This document shows positions 46,740-58,894 of a stretch of DNA of 64,000 nt, in pieces. The translations under genes were made by a program, and so were the position numbers. The stretch's first letter is position 1, and each line of letters opens with the position of its first letter. Origin of the DNA: Panulirus ornatus (Eukaryota > Arthropoda > Malacostraca > Decapoda > Palinuridae); assembly GCF_036320965.1 (NCBI RefSeq), contig NC_092225.1, positions 52,950,868 through 53,014,867 on the forward strand. The letters run 5' to 3'. Under the pieces are notes generated by a model. The model was not told the DNA's origin, ran no database searches, and saw nothing but the letters and a program-made list of their open reading frames with translations.

Positions 46740-47800
46740 CAGTCCTTAAGCAGAAGAGTTGGGAAGTGGATCACGCGGCTCATAGGCGAGGGAGTGAACA
46801 GCGGTACGGGGTCGATGGATCCTCAAACAGAGATGGGATGGAGTAAGAGCCACTGGGACAAGACCTTGAGGAACGCCGCTCAGCCCTCGAGGCTAGACGT
46901 AGGTCGCTACATCAACTTCCACGATAGTGATCCACACTGGGAAGAAAACTGGGAATCGCGTTGACGTCTCACAAGGTGGGTGGTGGCTAAGGCTGTGGAT
47001 GGTCGTTTACGGTAACCAAGGCTTCAGAGCCAGGCCCTTAACGATGCATTACGTTCTACCGAAGAGTATGACGTTAACGAGCTTCCCCTGAGTCCCTTAA
47101 GAGTCGAAATGAAGATGTTAAAACCGATGGGGCTGGAAACACTTGATCTCAATGGAAGCTTTACTGGTGAGGAGGAAGACTATATTTTGAGACTGGAGAT
47201 GCACGAGAGGAAATAAAGGACAAAGATCCGATAGAATAAAGATGGCAGAAGTGGAATTCGAAAGAGCGATAGTCAGATGGTTGTGAGGGAAAGTCATGGT
47301 GTACAGCTCAGCGTCCGTGTCGCGCCCCCCACTTGGTTCCTCCAGTCCTAACCTGATGGTGTGTTACACACACACAAGCTGGTGTCCGGCCCGGTACACC
47401 GCGTACGGTACCAGCCGAGGTACAGTGGACCACAGGACGCAACGCGTTACGCACTTTGCTACAGGTGCGTACATGATTTCTTGGACGTATGCGACAGGGG
47501 AGGGTCAGATATGAGTGGTGTGAGACGCTTCAATAACTGTCCAGTTACGAGATAAATGGACGAGTTAGGTTATGGAGTTCGTTCATCCTCCTCCAGGACA
47601 CTTACATCCCATTTTCTTTGACTGGTAAACATCCCATTCCATCAATTTCTCTTTCATCGTCGCCTTAGCCTTCCCTCCCATACCTCTCCCACCTCCCTTT
47701 TATTCATCTCGTAACCGATCCTCTCCCTCTCTTTATCCACCCTCGAAGTCGCTCCCTCCCTCCCTCCATGTCCCACCCTTCCTTACTATAACATCCCCAG
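46739..47800. other. Unrecognised intronic sequence
   Basis: Unique sequence with short open frames but no recognisable domain, start context or splice sites that would support a gene. Confidence 0.4.
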
Positions 47801-47804
47801 CTTC

Positions 47805-48078
47805 CCTCCCTCACACACAACCTCCCTCACCACTCCCTCACCATCCCTCCCTCCCTCACACACCACCACTCCCTTACCATCCCTCCCTCCCTCACACACC
47901 ACCACTCCCTTACCATCCCTCCCTCCCTCCCTCACACACCACCACTCCCTCACCATCCCTCCCTCCCTCACACACCACCACTCCCTTACCATCCCTCCCT
48001 CCCTCACACACCACCACTCCCTCACCATCCCTCCCTCCCTCACATACCACCACTCCCTCACCATCCCTCCCTCCCTCC
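47805..48078. repeat. About 36-40 bp CCCTCC-rich minisatellite, seven copies
   Basis: Units contain CCATCCCTCCCTCCCTCACA and CACCACCACTCCCT. Strand asymmetry is strong (almost no G on the plus strand). Confidence 0.92.
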
Positions 48079-48175
48079 TGATTGGCCGACCGCCGTTGGC
48101 TGGAGGTTATTACACCAATCACTGAGCGTTAAACAACGACTGACGAACACTTGCACGGGATCCCACACACTCTCT

Positions 48176-48211
<36 letters not shown>

Positions 48212-48413
48212 CTGAAAAGGTGAAACGGTTTCGATTGCTTGGCGCTGCGGCTGCGGCGACGGCGGCTGCGGCCGTGGTGACTGTGGTGGCCAGAAGCGCC
48301 GACCTGCGGTCACAGATCTGATTGCGGGTCAAGGGTGTTTCACGCAGGACTTGATTCTAATTTGTATTGTTGCTGGATTTCGCGCAATGTCGTTATTTTC
48401 TGTTGGTTTTCGG

Positions 48414-48416
<3 letters not shown>

Positions 48417-48485
<69 letters not shown>
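48417..48485. repeat. (TA)n at LINE 5' truncation
   Basis: About 34 TA units directly before the 48.5 kb LINE coding sequence. In one frame TA is translated in continuity with the RT, but this is not evidence for a fused protein. Confidence 0.95.
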
Positions 48486-48487
<2 letters not shown>

Positions 48488-49845
48488 TGTGGGATAGTGG
48501 CATAGTGCCATTGTACAAAGGAAAAGGGGATAAGAGTGAGTGCTCAAATTACAGAGGTATAAGTTTGTTGAGTATTCCTGGTAAATTGTATGGGAGGGTA
48601 TTGATTGAGAGGGTGAAGGCATGTACAGAGCATCAGATTGGGGAAGAGCAGTGTGGTTTCAGAAGTGGTAGAGGATGTGTGGATCAGGTGTTTGCTTTGA
48701 AGAATGTATGTGAGAAATACTTAGAAAAGCAAATGGATTTGTATGTAGCATTTATGGATCTGGAGAAGGCATATGATAGAGTTGATAGAGATGCTCTGTG
48801 GAAGGTATTAAGAATATATGGTGTGGGAGGCAAGTTGTTAGAAGCAGTGAAAAGTTTTTATCGAGGATGTAAGGCATGTGTACGTGTAGGAAGAGAGGAA
48901 AGTGATTGGTTCTCAGTGAATGTAGGTTTGCGGCAGGGGTGTGTGATGTCTCCATGGTTGTTTAATTTGTTTATGGATGGGGTTGTTAGGGAGGTGAATG
49001 CAAGAGTTTTGGAAAGAGGGGCAAGTATGAAGTCTGTTGGGGATGAGAGAGCTTGGGAAGTGAGTCAGTTGTTGTTCGCTGATGATACAGCGCTGGTGGC
49101 TGATTCATGTGAGAAACTGCAGAAGCTGGTGACGGAGTTTGATAAAGTGTGTGGAAGAAGAAAGTTAAGAGTAAATGTGAATAAGAGCAAGGTTATTAGG
49201 TACAGTAGGGTTGAGGGTCAAGTAAATTGGGAGGTGAGTTTGAATGGAGAAAAACTGGAGGAAGTGAAGTGTTTTAGATATCTGGGAGTGGATCTGGCAG
49301 CGGATGGAACCATGGAAGCAGAAGTGGACCATAGGGTGGGGGAGGGGGCGAAAATTCTGGGAGCCTTGAAGAATGTGTGGAAGTCGAGAACATTATCTCG
49401 GAAAGCAAAAATGGGTATGTTTGAAGGAATAGTGGTTCCAACAATGTTGTATGGTTGCGAGGCGTGGGCTATGGATAGAGTTGTGCGCAGGAGGATGGAT
49501 GTGCTGGAAATGAGATGTCTGAGGACAATGTGTGGTGTGAGGTGGTTTGATCGAGTAAGTAACGTAAGGGTGAGAGAGATGTGTGGAAATAAAAAGAGCG
49601 TGGTTGAGAGAGCAGAAGAGGGTGTTTTGAAATGGTTTGGGCACATGGAGAGAATGAGTGAGGAAAGGTTGACCAAGAGGATATATGTGTCGGAGGTGGA
49701 GGGAACGAGGAGAAGAGGGAGACCAAATTGGAGGTGGAAAGATGGAGTGAAAAAGATTTTGTGTGATCGGGGCCTGAACTTGCAGGAGGGTGAAAGAAGG
49801 GCAAGGAATAGAGTGAATTGGAGCAATGTGGTATACCGGGGTTGA
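48486..49845 (+). mobile_element. LINE reverse transcriptase, 5'-truncated but open (453 codons)
   Basis: This is the longest copy of the window's main non-LTR retrotransposon. The open frame runs from just after a (TA)n tract to a stop before position 49846. Visible RT elements in order are a finger-type segment LYKGKGDKSECSNYRGISLL, DLEKAYDRVDRDALW, LRQGCVMSPWLFNLFMDG, the catalytic box LLFADDTALVADS (FADD at 49075-49086), CFRYLGVDL, MLYGCEAWAM and a C-terminal HMERM...GRPNWRWKDG segment. No stop interrupts it, so the copy is young. The endonuclease half is missing by 5' truncation, so it is not autonomous. The clade cannot be assigned confidently; the layout recalls RTE-like elements. It lies in the first SLC45 intron, antisense to the gene. 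Confidence 0.93.
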
Positions 49846-50140
<295 letters not shown>

Positions 50141-50284
50141 GGTAGGAAAAGCAGCAGAGTCCTATAACTGAGCCCTATAACCCAACCAGTAAAGTCCTCT
50201 AACTGACCCCATAACCCAACCAGTTAAGTCCTATAAACGACCCTCATAATCCACCCAATACATTCCAATAACTAACGCCCATAA

Positions 50285-50440
50285 CTCAACCAATAGGAGA
50301 GTCCTGTAACTACCTAACCTAACCCAACCAATAGGAGAGTCCTGTAACTACCTAACCTAACCCAACCAATAGAAGAGTCCTGTAACTACCTAACCTAACC
50401 CAACCAATAGAAGAGTCCTGTAACTACCTAACCTAACCTC
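50285..50440 (+). repeat. About 43 bp tandem repeat with CCTAACC motifs, 3-4 copies
   Basis: Units contain CCAACCAATAGGAGAGTCCT and GTAACTACCTAACCTAA. CCTAA is the complement of the telomere motif but spacing is irregular, so this is a minisatellite, not a telomere. Confidence 0.88.
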
Positions 50441-50555
50441 AGACATCATATCAACATAGACGTTCCAACACATTCCTTCTCCCTGTATATACCATATCAA
50501 TGCAGCAGCGTAAACACCTTAACTCCCTCCCGCAGCAGGGTTGCGGAGCGCTTAC

Positions 50556-50590
50556 GTGTATTCCAAGGGGTCAGAGAAATACTCAGGGTT
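50556..50590 (-). other. Candidate alternative exon preceding SLC45-like exon 2
   Basis: A short open stretch encodes NPEYFSDPLEY and ends TACAC|GTAAGCG in phase 2, so it could splice in frame to the exon at 28431 and give EYTRKTRMEM. An acceptor-like CCCCCAAG precedes it, with a (TG)n tract upstream. However, its entry phase would be 0, which does not match exon 1, so it could only serve as part of an alternative 5' end, not as a cassette. No start codon with a good context is evident close by. A chance match is quite possible. Confidence 0.22.
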
Positions 50591-50600
50591 CTTGGGGGTC

Positions 50601-50604
<4 letters not shown>

Positions 50605-50640
<36 letters not shown>

Positions 50641-51001
50641 ACACAGTTATCTGTTGGGTCGGGTGGGTGATGTACCTCCCCTTTGGGGGGGAGGGGGATT
50701 TAGGGCCTTCAAAATGAAGTTTGGTGATGTCAGGAGGAGGATGGGGGGGGGGGGGGACACTTACTGTCCCTAGTGCTGTTGCCTCGTGTGTCACGTCCCA
50801 CCTTCCGTGGCGTCATCTGTGTGTTCCTGCCTCACACACACACACACGGACGAGGAGAGAACTCCTGTTTGAACCAAGGGCGCTGGACGGCTGTCTGGCT
50901 GTCGATAGACGGCTGTCTGTCTGTCTGGGTGTCACTGGCCGGCTGGCTGGGGTGAGGACCTAACACAAGTTGATGTCTTGCCTGTGACTACAAGCATAGG
51001 A

Positions 51002-51002
<1 letters not shown>
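50605..51002. other. (CA)n tract and unrecognised intronic sequence
   Basis: (CA)n at about 50605-50637, two G-runs (50683-50698 and 50744-50755) and CTGTCTGGCTGTC-type repeats at 50890-50945. The remainder is unique. Confidence 0.5.

Positions 51003-51071
<69 letters not shown>
51003..51071. repeat. (CT)n microsatellite
   Basis: About 34 CT units. Confidence 0.95.
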
Positions 51072-51074
<3 letters not shown>

Positions 51075-51219
51075 ACACAGAGGTAACGCGGTCAACAGAC
51101 CGTACCGTCACCGTAACAAACATCAGTAACAATCACTGTGACACCGGGGGCGTTACCCGGAGGGCGTGCGTCACGCGATTGGCAGAGGGGAAGTGAAGCA
51201 GTCATGGAGCTGGTGTCAA

Positions 51220-51345
51220 GGCCTCCAGCTCTCGAGGCCGAGGCCGAAGCCGGAGCCAAGGCCTGTAAAACCTGGCTCCGAGAAGCCGAGGCCAAGGCCT
51301 GTAAAACCTGAATACGAGACACCGAAGCCGAAGCTGAAGCCTAAG
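51220..51345 (+). repeat. GAGGCCGAGGCC/CTGTAAAACCTG repeat
   Basis: Two units of about 54 bp containing GCCAAGGCCTGTAAAACCTG, each with internal GCCGAAGCC hexamers. Confidence 0.82.
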
Positions 51346-51379
51346 CTTCGGTCCCACGTCTCGGTGAGGCAATAAAAAT

Positions 51380-51900
51380 ACCATGTAACACCCGGGAGTA
51401 AAGTTGCAACATACCATGAAACACTGGGTGGAATTAAGATATATATAAACCATGGAACACTTGAGGTGGGGGGTAAACATACCATGGAACACTTGAGGTG
51501 GGGGGTAAACATACCATGGAACACTTGAGGTGGGGGGTAAACATACCATGGAACACTTGAGGTGGGAGTGAAACATGTCATGTAACACTTGATGTGGGGT
51601 TAAAACATACCATGGAACACTTGAGGTGGGGGTTAAACATACCATAGAGCACTTGAAGTGGGGTTAAACATATCATGGAACACTTGAGGTGGGGTTAAAA
51701 CATACCATGGAACACGAGGTGGGGTGTTAACACAATACCTTGAAACACTTGAGGTGGGGGAGGGGGTTAAAACAATACCTTGAAACACTTGGTTTCAAAG
51801 CAATATGGAACACTTGAGGCCATATGAAGACGTACCTAGTAACACTTTAACTGTCGTAACAGTTAACCATGGAACACTTAAAAGCTAATCAACGCAAACC
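51380..51900 (+). repeat. About 32-36 bp minisatellite related to the 34 bp satellite
   Basis: Units contain ACCATGGAACACTTGAGGTG and GGGGTAAACAT. TGGAACACT is shared with the neighbouring 34 bp satellite, suggesting common origin; the array decays towards 51900. Confidence 0.9.
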
Positions 51901-51944
51901 ACAGAAAACTTAGCGTACAGTGTACTAAAACACACCCCGGAACA

Positions 51945-54800
51945 CTGTAAGTACAATAACTGGAAACCCTGGAACACTATATAAGCACAATAACTGGAAA
52001 CCCTGGAACACTATATAAGCACAATAACTGGAAACCCTGGAAGACTAAATAATTGGACTCTGGAACACTACATAACAATAAATGGAAACCCTGGAACACT
52101 ATATAAGCACAATAACTGAAAACCCTGGAACACTATATAAGTACAATAACTGGAAACCCTGGAACACTATATAAGCACAATAACTGGAAACCCTGGAACA
52201 CTATATAAGCACAATAACTGGAAACCCTGGAACACTATATAAGCACAATAACTGGAAACCCTGGAACACTATATAAGTACAATAACTGGAAACCCTGGAA
52301 CACTATATAAGCACAATAACTGGAAACCCTGGAACACTATATAAGCACAATAACTGGAAACCCTGGAACACTATATAAGCACAATAACTGGAAACCCTGG
52401 AACACTATATAAGCACAATAACTGGAAACCCTGGAACACTATATAAGCACAATAACTGGAAACCCTGGAACACTATATAAGCACAATAACTGGAAACCCT
52501 GGAACACTATATAAGCACAATAACTGGAAACCCTGGAACACTATATAAGCACAATAACTGGAAACCCTGGAACACTATATAAGCACAATAACTGGAAACC
52601 CTGGAACACTATATAAGCACAATAACTGGAAACCCTGGAACACTATATAAGCACAATAACTGGAAACCCTGGAACACTATATAAGCACAATAACTGGAAA
52701 CCCTGGAACACTATATAAGTACAATAACTGGAAACTCTGGAACACTACATAACAATAACTGGAAACCCTGGAACACTATATAAGCACAATAAATGGAAAC
52801 CCTGGAACACTATATAAGCACAATAACTGGAAACCCTGGAACACTATATAAGCACAATAACTGGAAACCCTGGAACACTATATAAGCACAATAACTGGAA
52901 ACCCTGGAACACTATATAAGCACAATAACTGGAAACCCTGGAACACTATATAAGCACAATAACTGGAAACCCTGGAACACTATATAAGCACAATAACTGG
53001 AAACCCTGGAACACTATATAGCACAATAACTGGAAACCCTGGAACACTATATAAGCACAATAACTGGAAACCCTGGAACACTATATAAGCACAATAACTG
53101 GAAACCCTGGAACACTATATAAGCACAATAACTGGAAACCCCGGAACACTATATAAGCACAATAACTGGAAACCCTGGAACACTATATAAGCACAATAAC
53201 TGGAAACCCTGGAACACTATATAAGCACAATAACTGGAAACCCTGGAACACTATATAAGCACAATAACTGGAAACCCTGGAACACTATATAAGCACAATA
53301 ACTGGAAACCCTGGAACACTATATAAGCACAATAACTGGAAACCCTGGAACACTATATAAGCACAATAACTGGAAACCCTGGAACACTATATAAGCACAA
53401 TAACTGGAAACCCTGGAACACTATATAAGTACAATAACTGGAAACTCTGGAACACTACATAACAATAACTGGAAACCCTGGAACACTATATAAGCACAAT
53501 AAATGGAAACCCTGGAACACTATATAAGCACAATAACTGGAAACCCTGGAACACTATATAAGCACAATAACTGGAAACCCTGGAACACTATATAAGCACA
53601 ATAACTGGAAACCCTGGAACACTATATAAGCACAATAACTGGAAACCCTGGAACACTATATAAGCACAATAACTGGAAACCCTGGAACACTATATAAGCA
53701 CAATAACTGGAAACCCTGGAACACTATATAAGCACAATAACTGGAAACCCTGGAACACTATATAAGCACAATAACTGGAAACCCTGGAACACTATATAAG
53801 CACAATAACTGGAAACCCTGGAACACTATATAAGCACAATAACTGGAAACCCTGGAACACTATATAAGCACAATAACTGGAAACCCTGGAACACTATATA
53901 AGCACAATAACTGGAAACCCTGGAACACTATATAAGTACAATAACTGGAAACCCTGGAACACTATATAAGCACAATAACTGGAAACCCTGGAACACTATA
54001 TAAGCACAATAACTGGAAACCCTGGAACACTATATAAGCACAATAACTGGAAACCCTGGAACACTATATAAGCACAATAACTGGAAACCCTGGAACACTA
54101 TATAAGCACAATAACTGGAAACCCTGGAACACTATATAAGCACAATAACTGGAAACCCTGGAACACTATATAAGCACAATAACTGGAAACCCTGGAACAC
54201 TATATAAGTACAATAACTGGAAACTCTGGAACACTACATAACAATAACTGGAAACCCTGGAACACTATATAAGCACAATAAATGGAAACCCTGGAACACT
54301 ATATAAGCACAATAACTGGAAACCCTGGAACACTATATAAGCACAATAACTGGAAACCCTGGAAGACTAAATAATTGGACTCTGGAACACTACATAACAA
54401 TAACTGGAAACCCTGGAAGACTAAATAATTGGACTCTGGAACACTACATAACAATAACTGGAAACCCTGGAACACTATATAAGCACAATAACTGGAAACC
54501 CTGGAACACTATATAAGCACAATAACTGGAAACCCTGGAACACTATATAAGCACAATAACTGGAAACCCTGGAACACTATATAAGCACAATAACTGGAAA
54601 CCCTGGAACACTATATAAGTACAATAACTGGAAACCCTGGAAGACTAAATAAGTACAATAACTGGAAACTCTGGAACACTACATAACAATAACTGGAAAC
54701 CCTGGAACACTATATAAGCACAATAACCGGAAACCCTGGAACACTAAATAATTGGACTCTGGAACACTACATAACAATAAATGGAAACCCTGGAACAAGT
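51945..54800 (+). repeat. 34 bp satellite, about 83 copies, with higher-order periodicity
   Basis: The unit contains AATAACTGGAAACCCTGGAA and CACTATATAAGCAC. Most units are identical. A variant block (GTACAATAACTGGAAACTCT then a shortened ACTACATAACAATAACTGG unit) recurs near 52719, 53428 and 54208, about 0.7-0.8 kb apart. The array ends with units containing AAATAATTGGACTC, also seen at 52045. It lies only about 240 bp inside the first SLC45 intron. Confidence 0.96.
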
Positions 54801-55043
54801 GAAGTCTGGAAAGAACTTATGGCACACTTGAGCTGGAAGAAACATACACGTAATCTAAACTACTTAATAAGAAATGTTAAGAGTCTACAAGAAGCGTTAC
54901 CCAGCCATCGGGGATAACAGAATATACCTATTTCCATTTATCCTTTTCATCTATCTCTTCTACATCTCATGAATAATAGATTATCTACTTTGTGGTAGAG
55001 CAGCCATCTACCTCTACATCTACTTGTATTCATGAGGACTTAC

Positions 55044-55252
55044 TTGTAGATGTGGGAGTAGTCCTCACATTCACCACGGTTGAGATTCTTGATGGCTTTC
55101 TCTCTCAGGTCGTCCACCTTCGTCCCGGTCTTCTCCTTGAGCTCATGGATAGTCCCCGAGGCCCCTTGCTCCTTCAGCGTGCCCCACTTCTCCTTCAGGT
55201 AGCTCTTGAAGACGTGAAGGCCGCCCGTGTACGAAGCTAACTTGTCGTCCAT
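55044..55252 (-). CDS. Slc45: SLC45-like exon 1 (initiator, cytoplasmic N-terminus)
   Basis: This first coding exon encodes residues 1-69 and two bases of codon 70. It starts MDDKLASYTGG, carries a hydrophilic Lys/Glu-rich segment likely to form a helix (about residues 16-60) and ends with ECEDYSHIYK. The DYSHIY element directly before RKTR resembles the sequence that precedes TM1 in arthropod SLC45 proteins as I recall them. The start ATG has A at -3 and G at +4, a good animal initiation context, and there is no competing upstream ATG in the nearby 5' sequence. The donor reads CTACAA|GTAAGT, leaving phase 2, which is completed by the first base of the exon at 28431. No signal peptide is present, as expected for a cytoplasmic N-terminus. 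Confidence 0.82.
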
Positions 55253-55360
55253 GATTGACGCTCGTTGTCTGAGTTTTCCCGCGTTTTCTATTGGGTTCGC
55301 GCGCTTTTTTTTTTTTTTCCCCTTTTCCGCGCGGAGACTTGATTGGTTAATCGTTGCCAG
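55253..55360 (-). promoter_or_regulatory. Probable proximal promoter/5' UTR of the SLC45-like gene
   Basis: Directly upstream of the start codon the sequence is GC-rich with CpG-containing stretches, unlike the surrounding AT-rich introns. A CCAAT box (AACCAATCA on the minus strand) sits at 55342-55346, about 90 bases before the ATG; a second weaker CCAAT lies at 55290-55294. On the plus strand TTTTCCCGCG at 55274-55283 resembles an E2F-type site. No TATA box or clear initiator was identified, and the transcription start is unknown. An upstream non-coding exon further right is also possible. Confidence 0.35.
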
Positions 55361-55977
55361 TTATTGTTTTTGCCACCACGATTTTTTTTCTTTTCAGCCC
55401 GTTTCGAGTGAAGTTAATTTGGCGTTGCAATGGTGGACGCTATTCAAGACGTCGACTATCTCTACACTTTCTCTTATTTGACTGTAAGTTACAGAAGTTT
55501 AAATGCATGTATTTGCACTGCATGCGTTTGACCCATACGATAAGATTTCTTAATTCATCACAACGGTATCAGATGGACGCCTTACTTCACTGTCGAAATC
55601 AAAGCCACCATCATGATTTTAGTCACGGCACTAATTCACACACGAAACACATGTCACTAATCAATATTTTCCTTTTTTTTCACCTGTAAAACAAAAAGGA
55701 AGCACTTTCTTCAAGTGTATTTACTCGATTAAAAATTTTCTGTTACTAAACACTTATGAAGTGTCTAAAAAGAGATTAGAAAGCAGGATGAGTATTTTAG
55801 ACCAATGTGACTGTTACTATGACCCAATACAATTACCCACGTGAATTTCATCCCAGCCCCTCCCTCAGTGCTCTGACCTCACGCTGAAACTACAAGGACT
55901 TAAATCCAGACCATTGTTCGTAACACTGTTTTCTTCACTACTATAGCATATCCCAATTTCGTGATCCATAATAGTCA

Positions 55978-55978
<1 letters not shown>
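55361..55978. other. Upstream region of the SLC45-like gene, no further features
   Basis: AT-rich unique sequence to the right of the first coding exon and promoter. No other gene recognised. Confidence 0.4.

Positions 55979-56045
<67 letters not shown>
55979..56045. repeat. (TA)n microsatellite
   Basis: About 33 TA units. Confidence 0.95.
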
Positions 56046-56049
<4 letters not shown>

Positions 56050-56099
56050 TAATTCTGCTTTCTTAAACATACCTATGTTGTAAGTTTACATAGACCAGT

Positions 56100-56555
56100 G
56101 TTTCAATAACAGAGGCCTTCTAACACACACACACACACTGGGGTGTCTGTTATGTCCTAAGCTCACAACATCCGTCGAGTCTCGTGTGTCGTAAGCTCAT
56201 GACACTGGTGAAGGCTGTTGTGTCCTAAACTCACACTGTACACTGAGGGAGTTGTGTGATAAGATCAAGCAACCGAACAAGCGTCATATCGTAATGTGAC
56301 AACACGGAGGGAGCGTGTCATGTTGTATGCTCGCGTCACATAAGAGGTGGCCAAGGTCTTGGTGTCAGCAGACCTCTCACGACAGATCCCTGGCAGGTCT
56401 GGGGGACTTCAGGACTGGTATAGGAGGATCTTATGGGAGACCTTTGGTCTTTTTCGTGGGTTCGTAGAGGGGAGGGAGAGGCAAGGGAAGACTTGGTCTA
56501 TGACGAGGTTATCTGCTGGAGGAGGGTAACAGTATCTTACATTCCTAATCTGTAT
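56100..56555. other. Weakly repetitive intergenic sequence
   Basis: A diverged repeat of GTCCTAAGCTCACAAC / GTCGTAAGCTCATGAC / GTCCTAAACTCACAC type recurs about every 50-60 bases at 56150-56340. No gene recognised. Confidence 0.55.
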
Positions 56556-56556
56556 A

Positions 56557-56805
56557 GATGGAGACAGGATAGTAAAGCAGAAGGCTCCTCCCCACCCACC
56601 ACTACAGATGGAGACAAGATAGTACAGCAGATGGCTCCTCCCCACCCACCACTACAGATGGAGACAAGATAGTACAGCAGATGGCTCCTCCCCACCCACC
56701 ACTATAGATGGAGACAGGATAGTACAGCAGAAGGCTCCTCCCCACCCACCACTACAGATGGAGACAGGATAGTACAGCAGAAGGCTCCTCCCCACCCACC
56801 ACAAC
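56557..56805 (+). repeat. 50 bp minisatellite, five copies
   Basis: Units contain GATGGAGACAGGATAGTACA and GGCTCCTCCCCACCCACCAC. Confidence 0.94.
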
Positions 56806-56924
56806 ATAACAAGAAAATCTCAGCCAATATCGTCAAATGGCGCTAACGCTTCAGTTAACTGAACATTGACCTTTCCTCATGCACAAAGCTGCCAAGAGAT
56901 GAAGACTAAAAAAAAAGAATTGGT

Positions 56925-56928
<4 letters not shown>

Positions 56929-57005
<77 letters not shown>

Positions 57006-57034
57006 AAAAAGTTCGAACACAATTCCTGACAAAT

Positions 57035-57081
<47 letters not shown>
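56929..57081. repeat. (GA)n then (TA)n
   Basis: About 37 GA units at 56929-57003 and TA at 57037-57081. Confidence 0.95.
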
Positions 57082-57083
<2 letters not shown>

Positions 57084-57384
57084 AAGCGACAGACGGGACA
57101 AAAATTACGAGAGAACTTGCGACAACAAATTCTTGGGATCCAATCGCTTTTAGGAATCGCTGGAGTAGGGTTGAGAGCCACAAGAAAGGGGACTCGACTC
57201 TATTGCTATGGACAGTTTCTGAAAGACTTTTACGGCTGTGTGGGAGAGGTCGGAGTGGGAGCGCACGGGGGAGAGTGTGTGAGTGAGTGTGTCTGGAGAA
57301 GAGTGCGTGAGAGTGGAAATGACTATATGGAGAGTGTGGGAGGGAAAAGAGTGTCTCAAAGGATATGGGATTGTGAGAGTAAGT

Positions 57385-57412
57385 ATGAGTGGCTAGTGTG
57401 TGTATGTGTGTA

Positions 57413-57460
<48 letters not shown>

Positions 57461-57478
57461 TGTGTGTGTATGTATGTA

Positions 57479-57530
<52 letters not shown>

Positions 57531-57617
57531 GAGGGGAGAATGCGTGGTCTGAAGGGAGTGTGATAGCGTAGCTTAGAGGAGTGTGTGAGAGGGAAGGCAG
57601 CATGCACGAGTAGAATG

Positions 57618-57664
<47 letters not shown>

Positions 57665-57665
57665 T
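57385..57665. repeat. (GT)n tracts with (GTAT)n
   Basis: GT at about 57417-57468 and 57483-57528 with GTATGTATGTAT between, and again at 57617-57663. Confidence 0.95.
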
Positions 57666-57689
57666 GAGAGTGGAGTAGAGTATGTGAGA

Positions 57690-58310
57690 CGAAGGGAGAG
57701 TGTGCGAGGGAAGAGTGAGAGTGGAGTGGATTGAGTTGAGGGGAGAGTGTGGGTGGAAGGAAAGTTTGTGAGAGAGGAAGGAAATGTGTGAGAGTTAAGG
57801 GAAATGTGTGAGAGAGGGGGAAGTGTGAGTGAAGGGAAGTGTGCGACAGAGCAGGGAAGTGTGTGAGAAAAGAGGAAAGTGTGTGAAGGGAAGTGTGTGA
57901 GTGAAGGGAAAGGTGTAACAGTGGAAGGGAAGCGTGTGAGAGTGAAGGGAAAGGTGCGACAGTGGAAGAGCAGTGTGTGAGTGAAGGGAAAGGTGTGACA
58001 GTGAAAGAGAAGTGTGTGAGAGTGGAGGGAAAGGTGTGACAGTGGAAGAGAAGTGTGTGAGAGTGGAGGGAAAGGTGTGACAGCGGAAGAAAAGTGCGTG
58101 AGAGGGGAGAGAAAGGTGTAACAGTGGAAGAGAAGAGTGTGAGAGTGAAGGGAAAGGTGTGACAGTGGAAGGGAAGAGTGTGAGTGAAGGGAAAGGTGTG
58201 ACAGTGGAGGGGAAGTGCGTGAGAGTGGAGGGAAAGGTGTGACAGTGGAGGGGAAGTGCGTGAGAGTGGAGGGAAAGGTGTGACAGTGAAAGGGAAGTGC
58301 GTGAGAGTGC
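57690..58310 (+). repeat. GTGTGAGAGTGAAGGGAAAG minisatellite, irregular unit
   Basis: Units of about 22-44 bp combine GTGAAGGGAAAGGTGTGACA and GTGGAAGGGAAGTGTGTGAG. Almost no C on the plus strand. Long minus-strand open frames (Ser/Thr/Pro/His-rich) arise from it. Confidence 0.92.
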
Positions 58311-58715
58311 ACGACCCTTGAGCATGATGGTACGACCCTCGTGCACGAAGGGACGACCCTGGAGCATGATGGTACGACCCTTGAGCGTGAAGGGTCGTCA
58401 TCATGCTCAAGGGTCGTTCCGTCGTTCTCATGGGTTGTACCTTCGTGCCCAAGGGTCGTACCGTCTTGCTCAAGGGACGTACCGTCGTGTTCAAGAGTCG
58501 TACCGTCTTGTTCAAGAGTCGTACTGTCGTGTTCAAGAGTCGTACCTTCGTGTTCAAGGGTCGTACCGTCGTGTTCAAGGGTCGTACCGTCGCGTTCAAG
58601 GGTCGTACCGTCTTGCTCAAGAGTCGTACCGTCGTGTTTAAGAGTCGTACCGTCGCGTTCAAGGGTCGTACCGTCGTGTTCAAGGGTCGTACCGTCGTGT
58701 TCAAGGGTCGTACAG
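58307..58715. repeat. 21 bp satellite family, foldback array
   Basis: About four units in one orientation (58307-58395, CGACCCTTGAGCATGATGGT) are followed directly by about fifteen in the other (58396-58715, AAGGGTCGTACCGTCGTGTT). Same family and same head-to-head arrangement as at 16.0-17.1 kb. Confidence 0.95.
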
Positions 58716-58894
58716 AGGGTCGTGATATGCTGTATGACACCATGGATGACCAACTCTAACCTCCTTCATCCATTTGTTTCATTCGTATTTCTCTTTGCGA
58801 CCCAGACCACAGACACTGGTGACCTCATCATGGTCGGGGGATGTTGGTAAGAGCAAAGCCAGACATTCGTCACGTATATTTATCATTTTCTTTT

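Noticed and set aside
46632..46964. Open frame of about 110 codons after a (GA)n tract as a possible gene
   Set aside because: A third of it is Arg-Glu repeat; the remainder matches no family I recognise and lacks supporting signals.
48367..48485. N-terminal extension of the LINE protein with an Ile-Tyr repeat
   Set aside because: It is (TA)n translated in frame by chance; the element is 5'-truncated at 48486.
57034..58753. Minus-strand open frames of more than 460 codons rich in Ser, Pro, His and Thr
   Set aside because: They follow the GTGTGA-type minisatellite, (GT)n and the 21 bp satellite; open frames arise from repeat composition, and several frames are open at once.
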